Origin: an uncultured Hyphomicrobiales bacterium
Lineage (GTDB): Bacteria > Pseudomonadota > Alphaproteobacteria > Rhizobiales > Beijerinckiaceae
Direction of reading: 5' to 3'
Length of the DNA: 5,407 nucleotides
Assembly: GCA_903932565.1 (NCBI GenBank)
Contig: CAIZGQ010000330.1
Coordinates: 1 to 5,407, forward strand
Positions 5,106 through 5,407 of the stretch are shown here, piece by piece. A program made the translations under genes and the position numbers. Position 1 is the stretch's first letter, and each line of letters begins with the position of its first letter. The notes beneath the pieces were generated by a model that worked only from the letters and a program-made list of their open reading frames with translations, did no database searches and was not told where the DNA came from.

Positions 5106-5407
5106 ATGACATCGATCTCTTCGTTGCAATTGAGTTTTGGTCGCCGAATTGCGGGTTGCCTTGCAGGGCTGGCAATTATGGCCGGACTTGCCGCACCCGT
5201 GCAGGCTCGCCCGATTCAGCCCGCTGAGCAGCGCTATTCACCCCTCACCGGCGTGCTGCCGTTCTGCGATGACCCCTCGACGTTGAGCTACATTGCCTCA
5301 CGCTTCGCCAGCCGCGAACAGGGCTATTGGAACTCGAGCCTCGCGATCCTGACCTATGAGCGTGTGCACGAAATCGGCTATCGCACGCACGGCGCGGATT
5401 TCGTGCC
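5106..5407 (+). CDS. Small exported protein of unknown function, 5' part (runs off the window)
   Basis: The frame is open from ATG 5106 to the window end: 100 complete codons with no stop. Residues 1-34 form a clear signal peptide: Arg13-Arg14, a hydrophobic core of Ala/Gly/Leu/Ile over about 15-30, and a signal peptidase I site at VQA|RPI. The mature part contains TGVLPFCDDPSTL (48-60), ASRFASRE (64-71), YWNSSLAI (74-81) and VHEIGYR (87-93). I recognise this pattern from small (about 150-170 residue) periplasmic hypothetical proteins in Rhizobiales that carry a few conserved cysteines, here Cys54; no function is known to me. The start is supported by the signal peptide; the SD is weak (GAG about 8 bases upstream). 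TTGACG at 5039-5044 is a possible -35, without a good -10. The gap from the metallophosphoesterase is 108 bp, so it may have its own promoter. Confidence 0.8.
   Translation, partial: MTSISSLQLSFGRRIAGCLAGLAIMAGLAAPVQARPIQPAEQRYSPLTGVLPFCDDPSTLSYIASRFASREQGYWNSSLAILTYERVHEIGYRTHGADFV

Overview
The window looks like chromosomal DNA of an alphaproteobacterium, most likely of the Hyphomicrobiales (Rhizobiales). Three things point there: high-GC coding DNA; a membrane-bound ferritin gene (mbfA) with a near-consensus Irr box (ICE) in front of it, a pairing known from Bradyrhizobium and Agrobacterium; and, at the right edge, a small secreted protein of a type I associate with Rhizobiales (core motif VLPFCDDP). 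I see no insertion sequence, integrase, CRISPR array, tRNA or rRNA, and nothing that looks like a mobile or defence island.

Layout, left to right. (1) 1-280 is non-coding upstream DNA, lower in GC than the genes, with a perfect 16-bp dyad at the very edge and nested inverted repeats that might fold. (2) 281-1039 (+) is a short-chain dehydrogenase/reductase whose residues match the pteridine reductase (PTR1/FolM-like) subgroup better than generic SDRs. (3) 1122-2309 (+) is a secreted type I periplasmic binding protein of the branched-chain amino acid (LivJ) class, with no permease or ATPase gene nearby; its Shine-Dalgarno is perfectly complementary to a segment just after the SDR stop codon. 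(4) A strong bidirectional terminator at 2333-2372 separates it from the convergent (5) NUDIX hydrolase at 2377-2898 (-). (6) The intergenic region between the divergent NUDIX and mbfA genes carries the Irr box (2969-2985). (7) 3046-4017 (+) is mbfA, a ferritin-like di-iron domain fused to a VIT1/CCC1-type membrane domain. (8) 4083-4997 (+) is a calcineurin-type metallophosphoesterase, 65 bp after mbfA and possibly cotranscribed. (9) From 5106 to the window end is the 5' part of a gene for a small exported protein.

Functionally this is mostly housekeeping and stress physiology: pterin or carbonyl reduction, solute capture, nucleotide clean-up, and iron storage/export under Irr control. The genes do not form one obvious pathway. 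I did not find a convincing new system. The best leads are the possible RBS-sequestering leader before the binding protein, the pteridine reductase reassignment, and the Irr box shared by a divergent gene pair.
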